From: Pontibacillus sp. HMF3514
Lineage (GTDB): Bacteria > Bacillota > Bacilli > Bacillales > BH030062
Assembly: GCF_009858175.1 (NCBI RefSeq)
Contig: NZ_CP047393.1
Location: 248,001-312,000 of the forward strand
Direction: 5' to 3'
Length of the DNA: 64,000 nt
In this document: piece by piece, positions 33,532 to 42,534 of the stretch
How positions within the stretch are numbered: position 1 is the first letter of the stretch
Layout: the number at the start of each line of letters is the position of its first letter
Made by a program: the position numbers and the translations under genes
The notes under the pieces: generated by a model
What the model saw: the letters and a program-made list of their open reading frames with translations, nothing else
What the model was told of the DNA's origin: nothing
Database searches by the model: none

Positions 33532-33888
33532 GTGATTAAAGGAATTGGGATAGATTTAATAGAAATTGATCGGGTTGAAAGAAGTATTCAATCCAATCAA
33601 AAGTTTATTGACCGTATATTAACAGAAAATGAAAAGACTTTATATAACGCACTAAAAGCAGACCATAGAAAAGCTGAATTTGTGGCAGGACGTTTTGCGG
33701 CAAAAGAAGCTCTAGGTAAAGCGATGGGTACAGGAATAGGGAAGGAGTTTTCATTCCAAGATATCTCTATTACGAAATCAGATCAAGGAGCCCCTAAGAT
33801 GAAAGTGAAGAACTGTCCTTATAAAGTATGGGTTTCAATCTCTCATAGTCAGTCTCATGCCATTGCGCAAGTTGTATTAGAGGGTTAA
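33532..33888 (+). CDS. acpS: Holo-[acyl-carrier-protein] synthase
   Basis: This is a 118-residue phosphopantetheinyl transferase that moves 4'-phosphopantetheine from CoA to Ser of acyl carrier protein. The Mg-binding Asp is in GIGIDLIEIDRVE (Asp8), and the second motif RFAAKEALGKAMGTG (about residues 55-69) holds the catalytic Glu and Lys; the C-terminal VSISHSQSHAIAQV completes the trimer interface. The length is that of the AcpS type. The start is GTG 33532. It is the head of the conserved acpS-ydcC-alr block, here with nnrE-nnrD inserted before ydcC. Confidence 0.9.
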   Translation: MIKGIGIDLIEIDRVERSIQSNQKFIDRILTENEKTLYNALKADHRKAEFVAGRFAAKEALGKAMGTGIGKEFSFQDISITKSDQGAPKMKVKNCPYKVWVSISHSQSHAIAQVVLEG

Positions 33889-34023
33889 CTTCATTCGGAG
33901 CAAGCGATAATTTTTCATCTATGTGTGCCATCACTAAACGCACTTTACACTTTCTTTCGAAGGCTAGTCTGCATAATCACAAAGTTTGTCTCATATATTT
34001 TAGTGCGGGTAGGAGGGAACAAG

Positions 34024-35532
34024 GTGTATATTGTCACCGCAAAAGAAATGTACGATTTAGACCGTTATGCCATGGATGAAATTGGGCTAGACGGACGTTT
34101 GTTAATGGAAAATGCCGGACGGGCTGTTACCGATCAGATTGAATCTGAGCTTTCTTCATCAGATAGGGTTCTCGTTTTAATTGGTAAAGGGAATAATGGT
34201 GGTGATGGATTTGTTCTGGCAAGAACCCTTATGCAAAGAGGGTATGATGTCACAGCAATCCAAATGGTTCCTTCTTCAAAAATTGAAGGGGATGCAGCCT
34301 ATCACCGGAAGCTTTTTCTGAACATGGGTTATTCTGTCGTTCAATATGATGGACAAGAATCCTTAGAAAGACTTTGTGAACAGAGTTCTATAATTGTTGA
34401 TGCAATGTTAGGGATCGGTGTGAAAGGGGAGATTCGCTCTCCTTATCGAGAAGCGATTCAGACCGTAAACGCATCGCAAGCCTATACGATTTCTGTTGAT
34501 CTTCCAAGTGGTGTTCCTGCTGATGAAGGGGTGAAAGTGAATCAAGCTGTTAAAGCCGATCGTACTGTGGTTATTCAATATCCGAAGCTTTCCGCCTATC
34601 TTCAACATACCGCTCCTTTCTATGGGGAGTGGATAGCCGTGGATATCGGGTTGCCTGCACCATCACAGCATAAGCGATCCTACTGGGGAAAAGCGCAAGT
34701 CCAATCAACATTTCCGACACGTCACTTATTTTCTCATAAAGGAAAACATGGGAAAGGGCTCGTAATTGGTGGGGCTTCAACTATGCCAGGGTCTGTTGGT
34801 CTTACGTCTCGAGCAGCATTAAAAGGTGGGGCAGGGCTACTAACTTTAGCCACTGTACCAAGTGTGATCCAAGCACTGGCTTCTTCTGTCTTGGAAGCTA
34901 CGTATATATCCCTCAAAGACTTAAATGGGTATATCTTGGATGTGAAAGGATTGGACTATTCCTATGATGGGATTGCGATTGGGATGGGAATGGGAAGACA
35001 AGAAGAAACCGTTCAGGTTCTTCAAACCGTTTTACAAAAAGCGTCTTGTCCGGTAGTGATTGATGCGGATGGTTTATATGCCCTACAAAAGGACGCTTCA
35101 ATGTTGGATGAACGAGAGAGCCCTAGCATCTTAACGCCACACCCAGGAGAGATGGCTCACTTATTAGGTGTTTCTATACCTGAACTCCTTTCCAAGCCTT
35201 TCGAATATACGAAAAGCTTTGCGGAAAAGCATCATGTTTTCATCGTGTTTAAAGGAGCTTTTACCATCATTACAACTCCTGAAGGTGCGCAATGGGTAAC
35301 CGATACAGGGAACTCAGGGTTAGCTAAAGGCGGAAGTGGAGATGCTCTCTCTGGTATCTTGCTTGCTCATATCATGCAAGATCAATCGATTGTTGAAGCG
35401 CTTTGTAACGGCACATGGATTCATGGATACACGGCTGAACTTTTAACAGCTGACATTCACTCGCAATATGACCTTCTCGCTAATGATGTTATAGAAGGTC
35501 TAGCGCAAACGTATCGTACATTATCTTTATAG
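34024..35532 (+). CDS. nnrD: Bifunctional NAD(P)H-hydrate epimerase / ADP-dependent NAD(P)H-hydrate dehydratase
   Basis: This is a 502-residue fusion that repairs hydrated NAD(P)H. The N-terminal epimerase (NnrE/YjeF_N, residues 1-215) has GKGNNGGDGFVLAR and the substrate loop VDLPSGVPADEG. The C-terminal ribokinase-like dehydratase (NnrD, about 230-500) has KGKHGKGLVIGGA, ADGLYAL, LTPHPGEMAHLL and GTGNSG-like DTGNSGLAKGGSGDALSG, which binds ADP. GTG 34024 is chosen because AGGAGGGAACAAG immediately precedes it; the frame to 33925 lacks homology. It lies between acpS and ydcC. Confidence 0.9.
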   Translation: MYIVTAKEMYDLDRYAMDEIGLDGRLLMENAGRAVTDQIESELSSSDRVLVLIGKGNNGGDGFVLARTLMQRGYDVTAIQMVPSSKIEGDAAYHRKLFLNMGYSVVQYDGQESLERLCEQSSIIVDAMLGIGVKGEIRSPYREAIQTVNASQAYTISVDLPSGVPADEGVKVNQAVKADRTVVIQYPKLSAYLQHTAPFYGEWIAVDIGLPAPSQHKRSYWGKAQVQSTFPTRHLFSHKGKHGKGLVIGGASTMPGSVGLTSRAALKGGAGLLTLATVPSVIQALASSVLEATYISLKDLNGYILDVKGLDYSYDGIAIGMGMGRQEETVQVLQTVLQKASCPVVIDADGLYALQKDASMLDERESPSILTPHPGEMAHLLGVSIPELLSKPFEYTKSFAEKHHVFIVFKGAFTIITTPEGAQWVTDTGNSGLAKGGSGDALSGILLAHIMQDQSIVEALCNGTWIHGYTAELLTADIHSQYDLLANDVIEGLAQTYRTLSL

Positions 35533-35580
35533 GTGGAATGTTCCCTTTGTCCTTTGAAATGAGACAAAGGAGTTGTGATC

Positions 35581-36600
35581 ATGAAAAAATTAGCATGGCT
35601 TTGGATCCTAGCATCATTGGTCCTTGTTTTATCAGCCTGTGGAGAGAAATCTAAGGAAGATGTGGTTAGTGCTCTTGAAAAGAAACTTGAGCAGATGAAT
35701 GGGTATAAAGCAAAAGCTACAATGACCTTAAAAACAGGGCAAGATCCTCAAAAGTACAACATTGATGTTTGGCACAAGAAGAAGGATTACTATCGCGTTC
35801 TACTAAACAACGCTCAAGAAAAACAAGAAAGCCAAATCATCTTACGAAATGAGGAAGGAGTATTTGTTTTAACCCCTGCTTTAAACAAGAGCTTTAAGTT
35901 CCAAAGTGAATGGCCGCGTAATAGTAGCCAACCATACTTGTATGGTTCACTTGTGATGGACGTTAAGAAAGATAAAGATGCTAAGTTCACTTCTGAAGAA
36001 GATTATTATGTCTTTGAAACAAAAACAAACTATCAAAATAGTAAAAACCTACCGACTCAAGAAATCTACTTTAGTAAAAAAGATCTTACACCTGTAATGG
36101 TGAAAGTGATGGACCAAGAACGAAATCCTTTAGTTGAGGTGAATTTTTCATCATTTGAATTAAATCCTCAATTTAGTGATGATGCATTTACTACTGAGAA
36201 GAACATGTCCAGTGGCGTTTTAGGAGTTCCTGTGATGGCACAAGAGGACCAGCCTAAGCCGTTCACTGTTCTATATCCTCAGTCATCTATTGGCAATGCA
36301 GAGCTTGAAGCTAAGAAGGAAGTAGATCTAGAAAACGGTAAACGAGTAATAATGACCTTCAAAGGTGACAAGTCTTATACACTTATTCAAGAATCGCTAA
36401 GTGCGGTACCAGCAAGTGCAACAGTTCCAGTTGAGGTTTCTGGTGAGCCAGTAAACCTTGGTTATACAATGGGAGCTTGGTCAAATTCCACGCTAGAGTG
36501 GTCCCATAACGGAATGAATTTTTATTTAGCAAGTGACCAGTTAACTAAAGAAGAGATGATCCATATTGCACAATCGGTTCAAGGTACCGCAGTCAAATAG
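35581..36600 (+). CDS. ydcC: LolA-like outer-leaflet lipoprotein YdcC
   Basis: This is a 339-residue secreted lipoprotein. The signal peptide is MKKLAWLWILASLVLVLSA with Cys20 in the lipobox LSAC. The mature part begins GEKSKEDVVSALEKKLEQMNGYKAKATMTL, typical of the DUF4367/LolA-like sporulation-related YdcC proteins. The C-terminal half carries a DUF4367-like SYTLIQESLSA segment. The start at 35581 follows AAAGGAG. In B. subtilis ydcC is expressed in sporulation; the location between acpS/nnr and alr is conserved. Its biochemical role is unknown. Confidence 0.85.
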   Translation: MKKLAWLWILASLVLVLSACGEKSKEDVVSALEKKLEQMNGYKAKATMTLKTGQDPQKYNIDVWHKKKDYYRVLLNNAQEKQESQIILRNEEGVFVLTPALNKSFKFQSEWPRNSSQPYLYGSLVMDVKKDKDAKFTSEEDYYVFETKTNYQNSKNLPTQEIYFSKKDLTPVMVKVMDQERNPLVEVNFSSFELNPQFSDDAFTTEKNMSSGVLGVPVMAQEDQPKPFTVLYPQSSIGNAELEAKKEVDLENGKRVIMTFKGDKSYTLIQESLSAVPASATVPVEVSGEPVNLGYTMGAWSNSTLEWSHNGMNFYLASDQLTKEEMIHIAQSVQGTAVK

Positions 36601-36756
36601 TAGCCTGATATCATGCAGCAGACTCAGCACAAATTCTTATTGAGTCTGCTTTTATTTTTTGTGATCTAAAATCTCTAATATAGACAAATCGTCATTTGAC
36701 ATGCTTTCCGACACAGTCAATAATGAGAACTATAAAAAGCATGTGAGAGGGGACCT

Positions 36757-37926
36757 TTGTTGTCTATTGAAACGTTTTACAGGGATTCTTGGGTAGAAAT
36801 TCGATTAGATGCTATAAAAGAAAATATCAAACAATTACAAAAGACTTTAGATGATAAAACAGGTGTTTATGCAGTGGTTAAGGCTAATGCTTATGGTCAT
36901 GGGGATGTGCAAGTTGCCCAAGCCGCTTTGGAAGCAGGTGCATATGGTCTCGCGGTCTCCTTGTTGGATGAAGCCTTGATTCTACGTGAAGCGGGAGTAC
37001 AAGTACCAATTCTTGTCATGGGTTGGGTACGTCCGGAAGATGCTCCAGTAGCTGTGAAATACAACATAACATTAACCGCTTTTCAAACAGAGTGGGTTCA
37101 AGCTGTAAAAAATCAACCCTATGAAGGTGCGCTTTCCCTACATTTAAAATGGGATACAGGCATGGGAAGAATAGGGTTACGTACCAAAGAAGAATTACAT
37201 GAGCTGCTCCTGTCATGTCAGGATGAGAAGATTCAAATAGATGGGATATTTACTCATTTTGCAAAAGCAGATGAGGTGGACTTATCTTATTTTCATAAAC
37301 AGCAAGAACGTTTTGAGATATTACTCGAAGAATTCAATCGTCACTGGGAAAAGGATGTTGAAATTCATACAGGGAATAGTGCTGCAAGTATGAGGTTACC
37401 AGAAAAAATGCATCACGTTGTCCGTTTTGGCATAAGTATGTATGGGTTGTATCCTTCAACAGATGTGAAAGACCTAAAGCCAATTCCTCTTCAGCCTGCA
37501 TTCTCTTTACACAGTAAACTCATTCATGTGAAGAAATTACCCAAAGGAGAGTCGATAAGTTACGGTGCAACCTATACGACGTCTTCTGAAGAATGGATTG
37601 GAACCATTCCTCTAGGTTATGCTGATGGTTGGATACGAAAGTTGCAAGGTATGGAAGTTCTTGTAGATGGGAAGCGTATGCCTATTGTGGGTCGGATATG
37701 TATGGACCAATTTATGGTTCGCTTAGATCAACCTTATCCCGTTGGTACCAAAGTAACTTTAATAGGGAAGCAAATGGATCAAGAGATCACAATGGATGAG
37801 ATAGCTCATTACCTTGATACCATTAACTACGAAATTCCATGCATGATCAGTTATCGCGTTCCACGTATTTATGTGAAAGATAAAAATATTATTGAAGTGG
37901 ATAATTCCTTGTCGGTTGAGGACTGA
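36757..37926 (+). CDS. alr: Alanine racemase
   Basis: This is a 389-residue PLP enzyme that makes D-alanine for peptidoglycan. The PLP-Schiff-base lysine is Lys42 in AVVKANAYGHG. The TIM barrel carries LKWDTGMGRIGLR and VRFGISMYGLYPS, and the C-terminal beta domain provides the second catalytic tyrosine in ISYGATYTT. GRICMDQFMV is the substrate loop. The start is a TTG (36757, or the next TTG at 36760) after GAGGGG. The gene is the last metabolic gene before the ndoAI-ndoA toxin-antitoxin pair, as in B. subtilis. Confidence 0.9.
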   Translation: MLSIETFYRDSWVEIRLDAIKENIKQLQKTLDDKTGVYAVVKANAYGHGDVQVAQAALEAGAYGLAVSLLDEALILREAGVQVPILVMGWVRPEDAPVAVKYNITLTAFQTEWVQAVKNQPYEGALSLHLKWDTGMGRIGLRTKEELHELLLSCQDEKIQIDGIFTHFAKADEVDLSYFHKQQERFEILLEEFNRHWEKDVEIHTGNSAASMRLPEKMHHVVRFGISMYGLYPSTDVKDLKPIPLQPAFSLHSKLIHVKKLPKGESISYGATYTTSSEEWIGTIPLGYADGWIRKLQGMEVLVDGKRMPIVGRICMDQFMVRLDQPYPVGTKVTLIGKQMDQEITMDEIAHYLDTINYEIPCMISYRVPRIYVKDKNIIEVDNSLSVED

Positions 37927-38100
37927 TTTTGTAGAAATATTGCAGAGTTTATTATACGAATCCCCTAATTTTGGAATAATAAAACGAAAATTGGTATAAA
38001 ATCTTGGAAGAACCTTTGCAATGACTTATTTTGAATGGTATTATTGAAGAAGAATTCGATCGATATTTAGGTGTATAGTCGATGGTGGAGGTGCATGTTT

Positions 38101-38376
38101 GTGTCCGAAAATTCACAGGAGATCAAAATCAAATTGCCACAAAATTTATTAAATGAATTAGATGGCATGGTTGAGGAGGATAACGTGGATCGGAACGACT
38201 TTATTTACCAGGCAACAAAAATGTATTTGCGTGAACGCAAAAAGCGTCACATTCGTGAATCCATGCGTGAAGGGTACATGGAAATGGCGAAAATTAATCT
38301 AAACATTGCTTCAGAAGCTTTCCAAGCTGAAGAGGAGGCAGAAACTACCTGTGAACGTCTTGTGAGCGGGGTGTAA
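38101..38376 (+). CDS. ndoAI: Antitoxin NdoAI (MazE-type, ribbon-helix-helix)
   Basis: This is a 91-residue antitoxin. Its N-terminal ribbon-helix-helix ([28 protein letters not shown]) binds the operon promoter; the C-terminal [34 protein letters not shown] wraps the toxin. GTG 38101 gives the family N-terminus MSENS and a good spacing from GGAGG (38087-38091); ATG 38095 is too close. The stop is four bases before the toxin TTG. It neutralises NdoA RNase, as in B. subtilis. Confidence 0.9.
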   Translation: MSENSQEIKIKLPQNLLNELDGMVEEDNVDRNDFIYQATKMYLRERKKRHIRESMREGYMEMAKINLNIASEAFQAEEEAETTCERLVSGV

Positions 38377-38380
38377 TCCT

Positions 38381-38731
38381 TTGATCGTTAAAAGAGGCGA
38401 CGTGTACTTTGCGGACCTTTCACCGGTCGTTGGTTCCGAGCAAGGAGGCGTACGCCCAGTTTTAATCCTTCAAAACGATATCGGTAACCGATTCAGTCCC
38501 ACAGTTATTGTGGCAGCCATTACTGCGCAAATACAAAAAGCCAAACTACCTACACACGTTGAAATTGATGCCGAGCGTTACGGCTTTGAACGAGACTCAG
38601 TTATTCTATTAGAGCAAATACGAACAATTGATAAACAACGACTAACAGATAAGATCACAAATTTGGATGACTCAATGATGACTAAAGTTGATGAAGCATT
38701 GCAAATTAGTTTAGGTCTTATTGATTTCTAA
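38381..38731 (+). CDS. ndoA: Endoribonuclease toxin NdoA/MazF (EndoA)
   Basis: This is a 116-residue PemK/MazF-type toxin that cuts single-stranded mRNA at UACAU-type sites. It carries the characteristic [45 protein letters not shown]; the catalytic Arg is in GGVRPV and the Thr in AAITAQ. The C-terminal helix is [13 protein letters not shown]. The start is TTG 38381, in close tandem with the antitoxin. A strong terminator follows, separating it from the sigB operon; this is the usual context in Bacillaceae. Confidence 0.9.
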   Translation: MIVKRGDVYFADLSPVVGSEQGGVRPVLILQNDIGNRFSPTVIVAAITAQIQKAKLPTHVEIDAERYGFERDSVILLEQIRTIDKQRLTDKITNLDDSMMTKVDEALQISLGLIDF

Positions 38732-38734
38732 CTA

Positions 38735-38768
38735 AAAAAGCTACCTTTAAAGGTAGCTTTATTTTTTT
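38735..38768 (+). terminator. Terminator of ndoAI-ndoA
   Basis: AAAGCTACCTTTAAAGGTAGCTTT palindrome followed by ATTTTTTT. The next 220 bases to rsbR should hold the operon promoter, but no confident pair is assigned. Confidence 0.9.
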
Positions 38769-38991
38769 ACATGCTCATTTTTATAAAGTGAAATTGTTGG
38801 TAAAAAGTGTATTGAAGCAGGAGAATATTGAGAGTAGCAGAAAATGTCGTTTGGTGTTAGAGTTAGTGAAACAACACTTTTCGAAAATAATTTTTAAGTT
38901 AGCAGATTATATGTTTGCTTAGCTTGTACAAAAGTGTGACAATGGACGTAATTCGAACGTTGTTTCGTGATAAGTAACAGGGGGGTTCGAT

Positions 38992-39861
38992 ATGGAAGCG
39001 AACTTGAAGGAAATCGTGCTTAACAATAGTAATGAAATCGTGAAAATGTGGTTAGAGGAAATAGAGAGGAATAGGAAACATGACTACACATCAACTATTT
39101 CCGACGAGTTATTTGAAAGTACAAACCGTGAGTTTGTAAATGTCATTTTCTCAAGTCTTGAAAAGCAAGGGCTAACGAATGACATAGAAGGATTTGCTGA
39201 ACGTTTGATAAACTTAGGTTGGCCTTTGAGTTACTTAACGGATGGTATGCAAGCATTTCGGAGAGTGACGATCAATTATATCTTAAGTCAGTCTAACAAA
39301 GTTGATACAACGTATTTCTCCACAGTGTTATCAAAAGTTGACGAATGGGTCGACCCCATTATTAATCAACTTGTAAACGAATATTCTGGTAGTTGGGAAA
39401 ATATTGTTTCCCTCCAAAAGGTGGCCCTCCAAGAATTATCAGCTCCTCTGATTCCTGTCATGGAAAATATCACGGTGATGCCGCTTATAGGAACCATTGA
39501 TACTGAACGCGCAAAACTAATTATGGAAAATCTTCTTGATGGTGTGATCAAACACCACGCTGAAGTTGTTTTAATTGATATTACAGGTGTTCCGGTGGTA
39601 GATACGATGGTTGCTCATCATATTATACAAGCAGCTGAAGCCGTTCGCCTCATTGGCTCTACTTGTATTCTTGTCGGTATTAGACCTGAAATTGCCCAAA
39701 CGATTGTGAACCTAGGGATTGATTTGAGTAAGTTCCCTACAAAGAGTTCACTGAAAAAAGGGTTCGAATCTGCACTTGAACTAACCAATCGAAAAATTGT
39801 CGGAATTGAAAACACAAATAAAGATATAGAAGAGCTTGTAGACTCTTTGGATAGGGAGTGA
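38992..39861 (+). CDS. rsbR: Stressosome co-antagonist RsbR
   Basis: This is a 289-residue stressosome protein with an N-terminal non-heme globin-like sensor domain (residues 1-150) and a C-terminal STAS domain (about 155-270). The two RsbT-phosphorylated threonines of B. subtilis RsbRA, Thr171 and Thr205, are conserved at the same numbers (IDTERA and VVDTMV). GGGGGG precedes the ATG. It is the first gene of the complete rsbR-S-T-U-V-W-sigB-rsbX operon and forms the large ring complex with RsbS that releases RsbT on stress. Confidence 0.95.
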   Translation: MEANLKEIVLNNSNEIVKMWLEEIERNRKHDYTSTISDELFESTNREFVNVIFSSLEKQGLTNDIEGFAERLINLGWPLSYLTDGMQAFRRVTINYILSQSNKVDTTYFSTVLSKVDEWVDPIINQLVNEYSGSWENIVSLQKVALQELSAPLIPVMENITVMPLIGTIDTERAKLIMENLLDGVIKHHAEVVLIDITGVPVVDTMVAHHIIQAAEAVRLIGSTCILVGIRPEIAQTIVNLGIDLSKFPTKSSLKKGFESALELTNRKIVGIENTNKDIEELVDSLDRE

Positions 39862-39866
39862 AGCAA

Positions 39867-40223
39867 ATGAGGATACCAATTTTAAAACTTCATAACTACC
39901 TATTAATATCCATTCAAATTGACTTAGACGATCAAACCGCTATTCAGTTCCAGGAAGACTTATTAAATAAGATTCATGAGAGCGGTGCTACAGGAGTGGT
40001 GATCGATCTAACATCTGTAGATATTATTGACTCATTTATTGCTAAAGTTTTAGGAGATGTTGTATCCATGTCAGATTTAATGGGTGCAAAAGTAGTTCTA
40101 ACAGGCATACAGCCGGCTGTTGCAATGACATTAATTGACCTGGGAATCCACTTGCAGGAAGTCCCAACTGCACTAGACTTAGAACAAGGGTTGATTAAGC
40201 TTCGACAGGAATTGGAGGAGTAG
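39867..40223 (+). CDS. rsbS: Stressosome antagonist RsbS
   Basis: This is a 118-residue single-STAS-domain protein. Ser56 in [13 protein letters not shown] corresponds to Ser59 of B. subtilis RsbS, phosphorylated by RsbT and dephosphorylated by RsbX. ATG 39867 matches the family N-terminus (MRIPILKL) and is nine bases after GGGAG; the GTG at 39858 overlaps the rsbR stop. RsbS holds RsbT inactive in the stressosome core. The [11 protein letters not shown] strand is highly conserved. Confidence 0.95.
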   Translation: MRIPILKLHNYLLISIQIDLDDQTAIQFQEDLLNKIHESGATGVVIDLTSVDIIDSFIAKVLGDVVSMSDLMGAKVVLTGIQPAVAMTLIDLGIHLQEVPTALDLEQGLIKLRQELEE

Positions 40224-40226
40224 GAC

Positions 40227-40628
40227 ATGGACTTTCAATCCTGCGTAAATATTAAAAAGGAATGGGACATTGTAGGTGCAAGGCAACTTGGCAGGGACAT
40301 AGCCAAGAAGGTTGGCTTTGGTAATGTAGACCAAGCTAGAATTGCTACAGCTATCTCAGAACTTGCAAGAAACATCTATTTGTATGCCGGTAGTGGTAAA
40401 GTATGCTTCGATGCCATTGATGAACTAAATGAAAAAGGTCTTCGAATTGTAGCGATTGATGAAGGACCTGGTATTCAAGATGTTAGTCAAGTTATGGAGG
40501 ATGGATTCTCTACTTCGGGTGGATTAGGAGCCGGTCTTCCAGGAGTTAAACGTCTTATGGACGAATTTGATGTAATATCAAGGCAGGGGGAAGGGACCGA
40601 AATTAAAGTTGTGAAATGGCTCCGTTAA
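40227..40628 (+). CDS. rsbT: Serine/threonine kinase RsbT
   Basis: This is a 133-residue GHKL-type kinase with the N-box ISELARNIYLYAG (about residues 45-57) and the G1 box AIDEGPGI and G2 box GLGAGLPG. It phosphorylates RsbS and RsbR and, once released, binds and activates RsbU. It starts four bases after the rsbS stop. All catalytic residues of the GHKL fold appear present. Confidence 0.95.
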   Translation: MDFQSCVNIKKEWDIVGARQLGRDIAKKVGFGNVDQARIATAISELARNIYLYAGSGKVCFDAIDELNEKGLRIVAIDEGPGIQDVSQVMEDGFSTSGGLGAGLPGVKRLMDEFDVISRQGEGTEIKVVKWLR

Positions 40629-40641
40629 AGGAGGAAGTCTT

Positions 40642-41652
40642 ATGAGTACCTTAAAGCTTGACTTACAAACTTATAAGGACTTATTGAAACAGTATATTGA
40701 AACGCAAAATGAACAAGCATTGTATAATGCTGAACAATTCAGTAAGCATTCCATACAACAAAATATTTCACCAGATGAAATCATTAATGTTCATTTTCAA
40801 GCTTTAATGGAATTGTATCCGGATGTACCAGATGATATACGAAATTCCATGAACTTCCTGTTGGAGACGATGATTTCTTATGGGTTGGCTTATCAGGAAT
40901 ATCAAGCTTTACGAGAGAAACAGCTAGAACTTCAATCGGAATTATCTGTTGCAGCAAAGATGCAACAAACCCTTCTTTCGACCGTTAAACCTGAATATAA
41001 CCAATTAGATATTGGGGCTACGAGTCATCCTGCCAAACAAATGAACGGGGACTATTACCACTTTGTAGAAGACCAAGAGGGGTCATTAGGCATTGCGATA
41101 GCTGATGTGATTGGTAAAGGTGTACCTGCGGCTCTTTGTATGTCGATGATCAAGTACTCAATGGATAGTTTCCCTGAAAAACGTATGGAACCAAGCATCA
41201 TCTTAGAAGGTATGAATCGAGTTGTCGAAAGAAACGTGGATCCAAGCATGTTCATTACAATGTTTTATGGTCTTTATGACACAAAAGACAATCGTTTCTT
41301 CTATTCTTCAGCAGGTCATGAGCCAGGTTTTTATTATTCAGCTAAAGAGGATTCCTTTAAAGATATCGAAGCTGAGGGCTTAGTGCTTGGTGTAGATCGA
41401 GAAACGACTTACAAACAGTTTGAACAACAAGTGGATCCAGGCGATATGATCGTATTGCTTACAGATGGTGTGACAGAATGTCGATCTGGTGATGACTTTA
41501 TTGAACGTGAGGAAATTGCAGATGTGATTAGACAATATAAGCATTTACCTGCTCAGGAGATCACCGATCAAGTTTATACACACTTTGAACGGTTGCAGGA
41601 TTTTCAACTTCGTGATGATTTTACCTTGGTTATTTTACGTCGAGAGGTTTAA
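40642..41652 (+). CDS. rsbU: PP2C-type phosphatase RsbU
   Basis: This is a 336-residue serine phosphatase that dephosphorylates RsbV-P to turn on SigB. The N-terminal RsbT-binding helical domain covers about residues 1-85, a short coiled linker includes LRVAAKMQQTLL-like sequence, and the PP2C/SpoIIE domain has metal-binding MNGDYYHF and IADVIGKGVPAAL plus LLTDGVTECR and DDFTLVILR near the end. The start follows AAAGGAGG. A SigB promoter overlaps its stop codon. Confidence 0.95.
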   Translation: MSTLKLDLQTYKDLLKQYIETQNEQALYNAEQFSKHSIQQNISPDEIINVHFQALMELYPDVPDDIRNSMNFLLETMISYGLAYQEYQALREKQLELQSELSVAAKMQQTLLSTVKPEYNQLDIGATSHPAKQMNGDYYHFVEDQEGSLGIAIADVIGKGVPAALCMSMIKYSMDSFPEKRMEPSIILEGMNRVVERNVDPSMFITMFYGLYDTKDNRFFYSSAGHEPGFYYSAKEDSFKDIEAEGLVLGVDRETTYKQFEQQVDPGDMIVLLTDGVTECRSGDDFIEREEIADVIRQYKHLPAQEITDQVYTHFERLQDFQLRDDFTLVILRREV

Positions 41653-41672
41653 TAACTAAATAGATAGGGTAT
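41647..41672 (+). promoter_or_regulatory. SigB promoter ahead of rsbV
   Basis: GTTTAA (41647-41652) and GGGTAT (41667-41672), 14-base spacer, match the SigB consensus GTTTAA-N12-14-GGGTAT. The -35 box includes the rsbU stop codon. It gives autocatalytic expression of rsbV-rsbW-sigB-rsbX, as in B. subtilis. Confidence 0.9.
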
Positions 41673-41719
41673 TTTCATTATGGTAAGACTTAAATTAGAT
41701 GAGCAGGAGGAGTGTTTTC

Positions 41720-42055
41720 ATGAATTTAACGATCGATGTTGAACATAATGGAGCAGAGAAAATTGTTTCATTATCTGGCGAAATTGATGCTTATACAGCA
41801 CCAAAATTAAAAGAGACCCTACTTCCTCTAACGCAGGAAAGTGAAGTAACGGTCATTGTTGATTTACAACAAATCTCTTATATGGACAGTACAGGTTTAG
41901 GAGTATTTATTAGTGCTCTTAAGTCTACAAAAGAATATAACAATACACTGAAGTTAGTGAACCTTCAAGATCGAGTTTATCGATTATTCAAAATCACAGG
42001 ATTAACAGAAATCATTGCGATTGAAACTGATTCTACAGTTCGGGGTGGAATGTAA
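41720..42055 (+). CDS. rsbV: Anti-anti-sigma factor RsbV
   Basis: This is a 111-residue STAS protein. Ser57 in YMDSTGLG is the phosphorylation site that RsbW modifies and RsbU clears. Unphosphorylated RsbV binds RsbW and frees SigB. The start at 41720 follows GGAGG with nine bases spacing. Its stop overlaps the rsbW start (TAATG). The N-terminus MNLTIDVEHNGAEKIVSLSGEIDAYTAPKLK is typical for the family. Confidence 0.95.
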   Translation: MNLTIDVEHNGAEKIVSLSGEIDAYTAPKLKETLLPLTQESEVTVIVDLQQISYMDSTGLGVFISALKSTKEYNNTLKLVNLQDRVYRLFKITGLTEIIAIETDSTVRGGM

Positions 42056-42534
42056 TGTCAGAAACATTTGATTTTATAGAGGTAAAGGTACCGGCAAAAC
42101 CAGAATACGTTGGTGTCGTTCGCCTTAGTACCTCTGGAATTGCTAATCGTATGGGCTTTGCGTATGACGATATTGAAGATCTGAAAGTTGCCATTTCTGA
42201 AGCGATAACGAACGCAGTTAAGCATGCTTATAATGAAACGGGTGAAGGTGAGATTACAATTGGTTTCGGTGTTTATGAAAACCGTATTGAAGTAATGGTA
42301 GCCGACCACGGTGGTAGCTTTGATCTGAAGAAAGTAAAAGAAGATATTGGACCTTATCAAGAAGAAGACTCTGTGGAAGACTTGCGTGAAGGTGGCTTTG
42401 GACTCTTCTTAATCGATGCCCTGATGGACAAAGTCGAAATTAATAATAAATATGGTGTGATCGTTCTAATGACGAAATACCTCCATGAAAATGAGGTGGG
42501 GCTCAATGGCGACCAAATCTCAACCACACAATAA
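42055..42534 (+). CDS. rsbW: Anti-sigma factor/kinase RsbW
   Basis: This is a 159-residue GHKL-fold anti-sigma factor. It carries the N-box ISEAITNAVKHAYNE, the G1-like VADHGGSFD and the G2-like GGFGLFLIDALMD. It sequesters SigB and phosphorylates RsbV. The start overlaps the rsbV stop by one base and the coding sequence overlaps the sigB start by 29 bases. Confidence 0.95.
   Translation: MSETFDFIEVKVPAKPEYVGVVRLSTSGIANRMGFAYDDIEDLKVAISEAITNAVKHAYNETGEGEITIGFGVYENRIEVMVADHGGSFDLKKVKEDIGPYQEEDSVEDLREGGFGLFLIDALMDKVEINNKYGVIVLMTKYLHENEVGLNGDQISTTQ

Noticed and set aside
38071-38100. Longer NdoAI start at GTG 38071 or ATG 38095
   Set aside because: The first has no ribosome binding site and reads through GGAGG; the second is only three bases from it. 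GTG 38101 fits spacing and family N-terminus.
38101-38731. Toxin-antitoxin pair as a mobile or novel system
   Set aside because: It is the chromosomal NdoAI/NdoA (MazEF) pair at its standard place between alr and the sigB operon.
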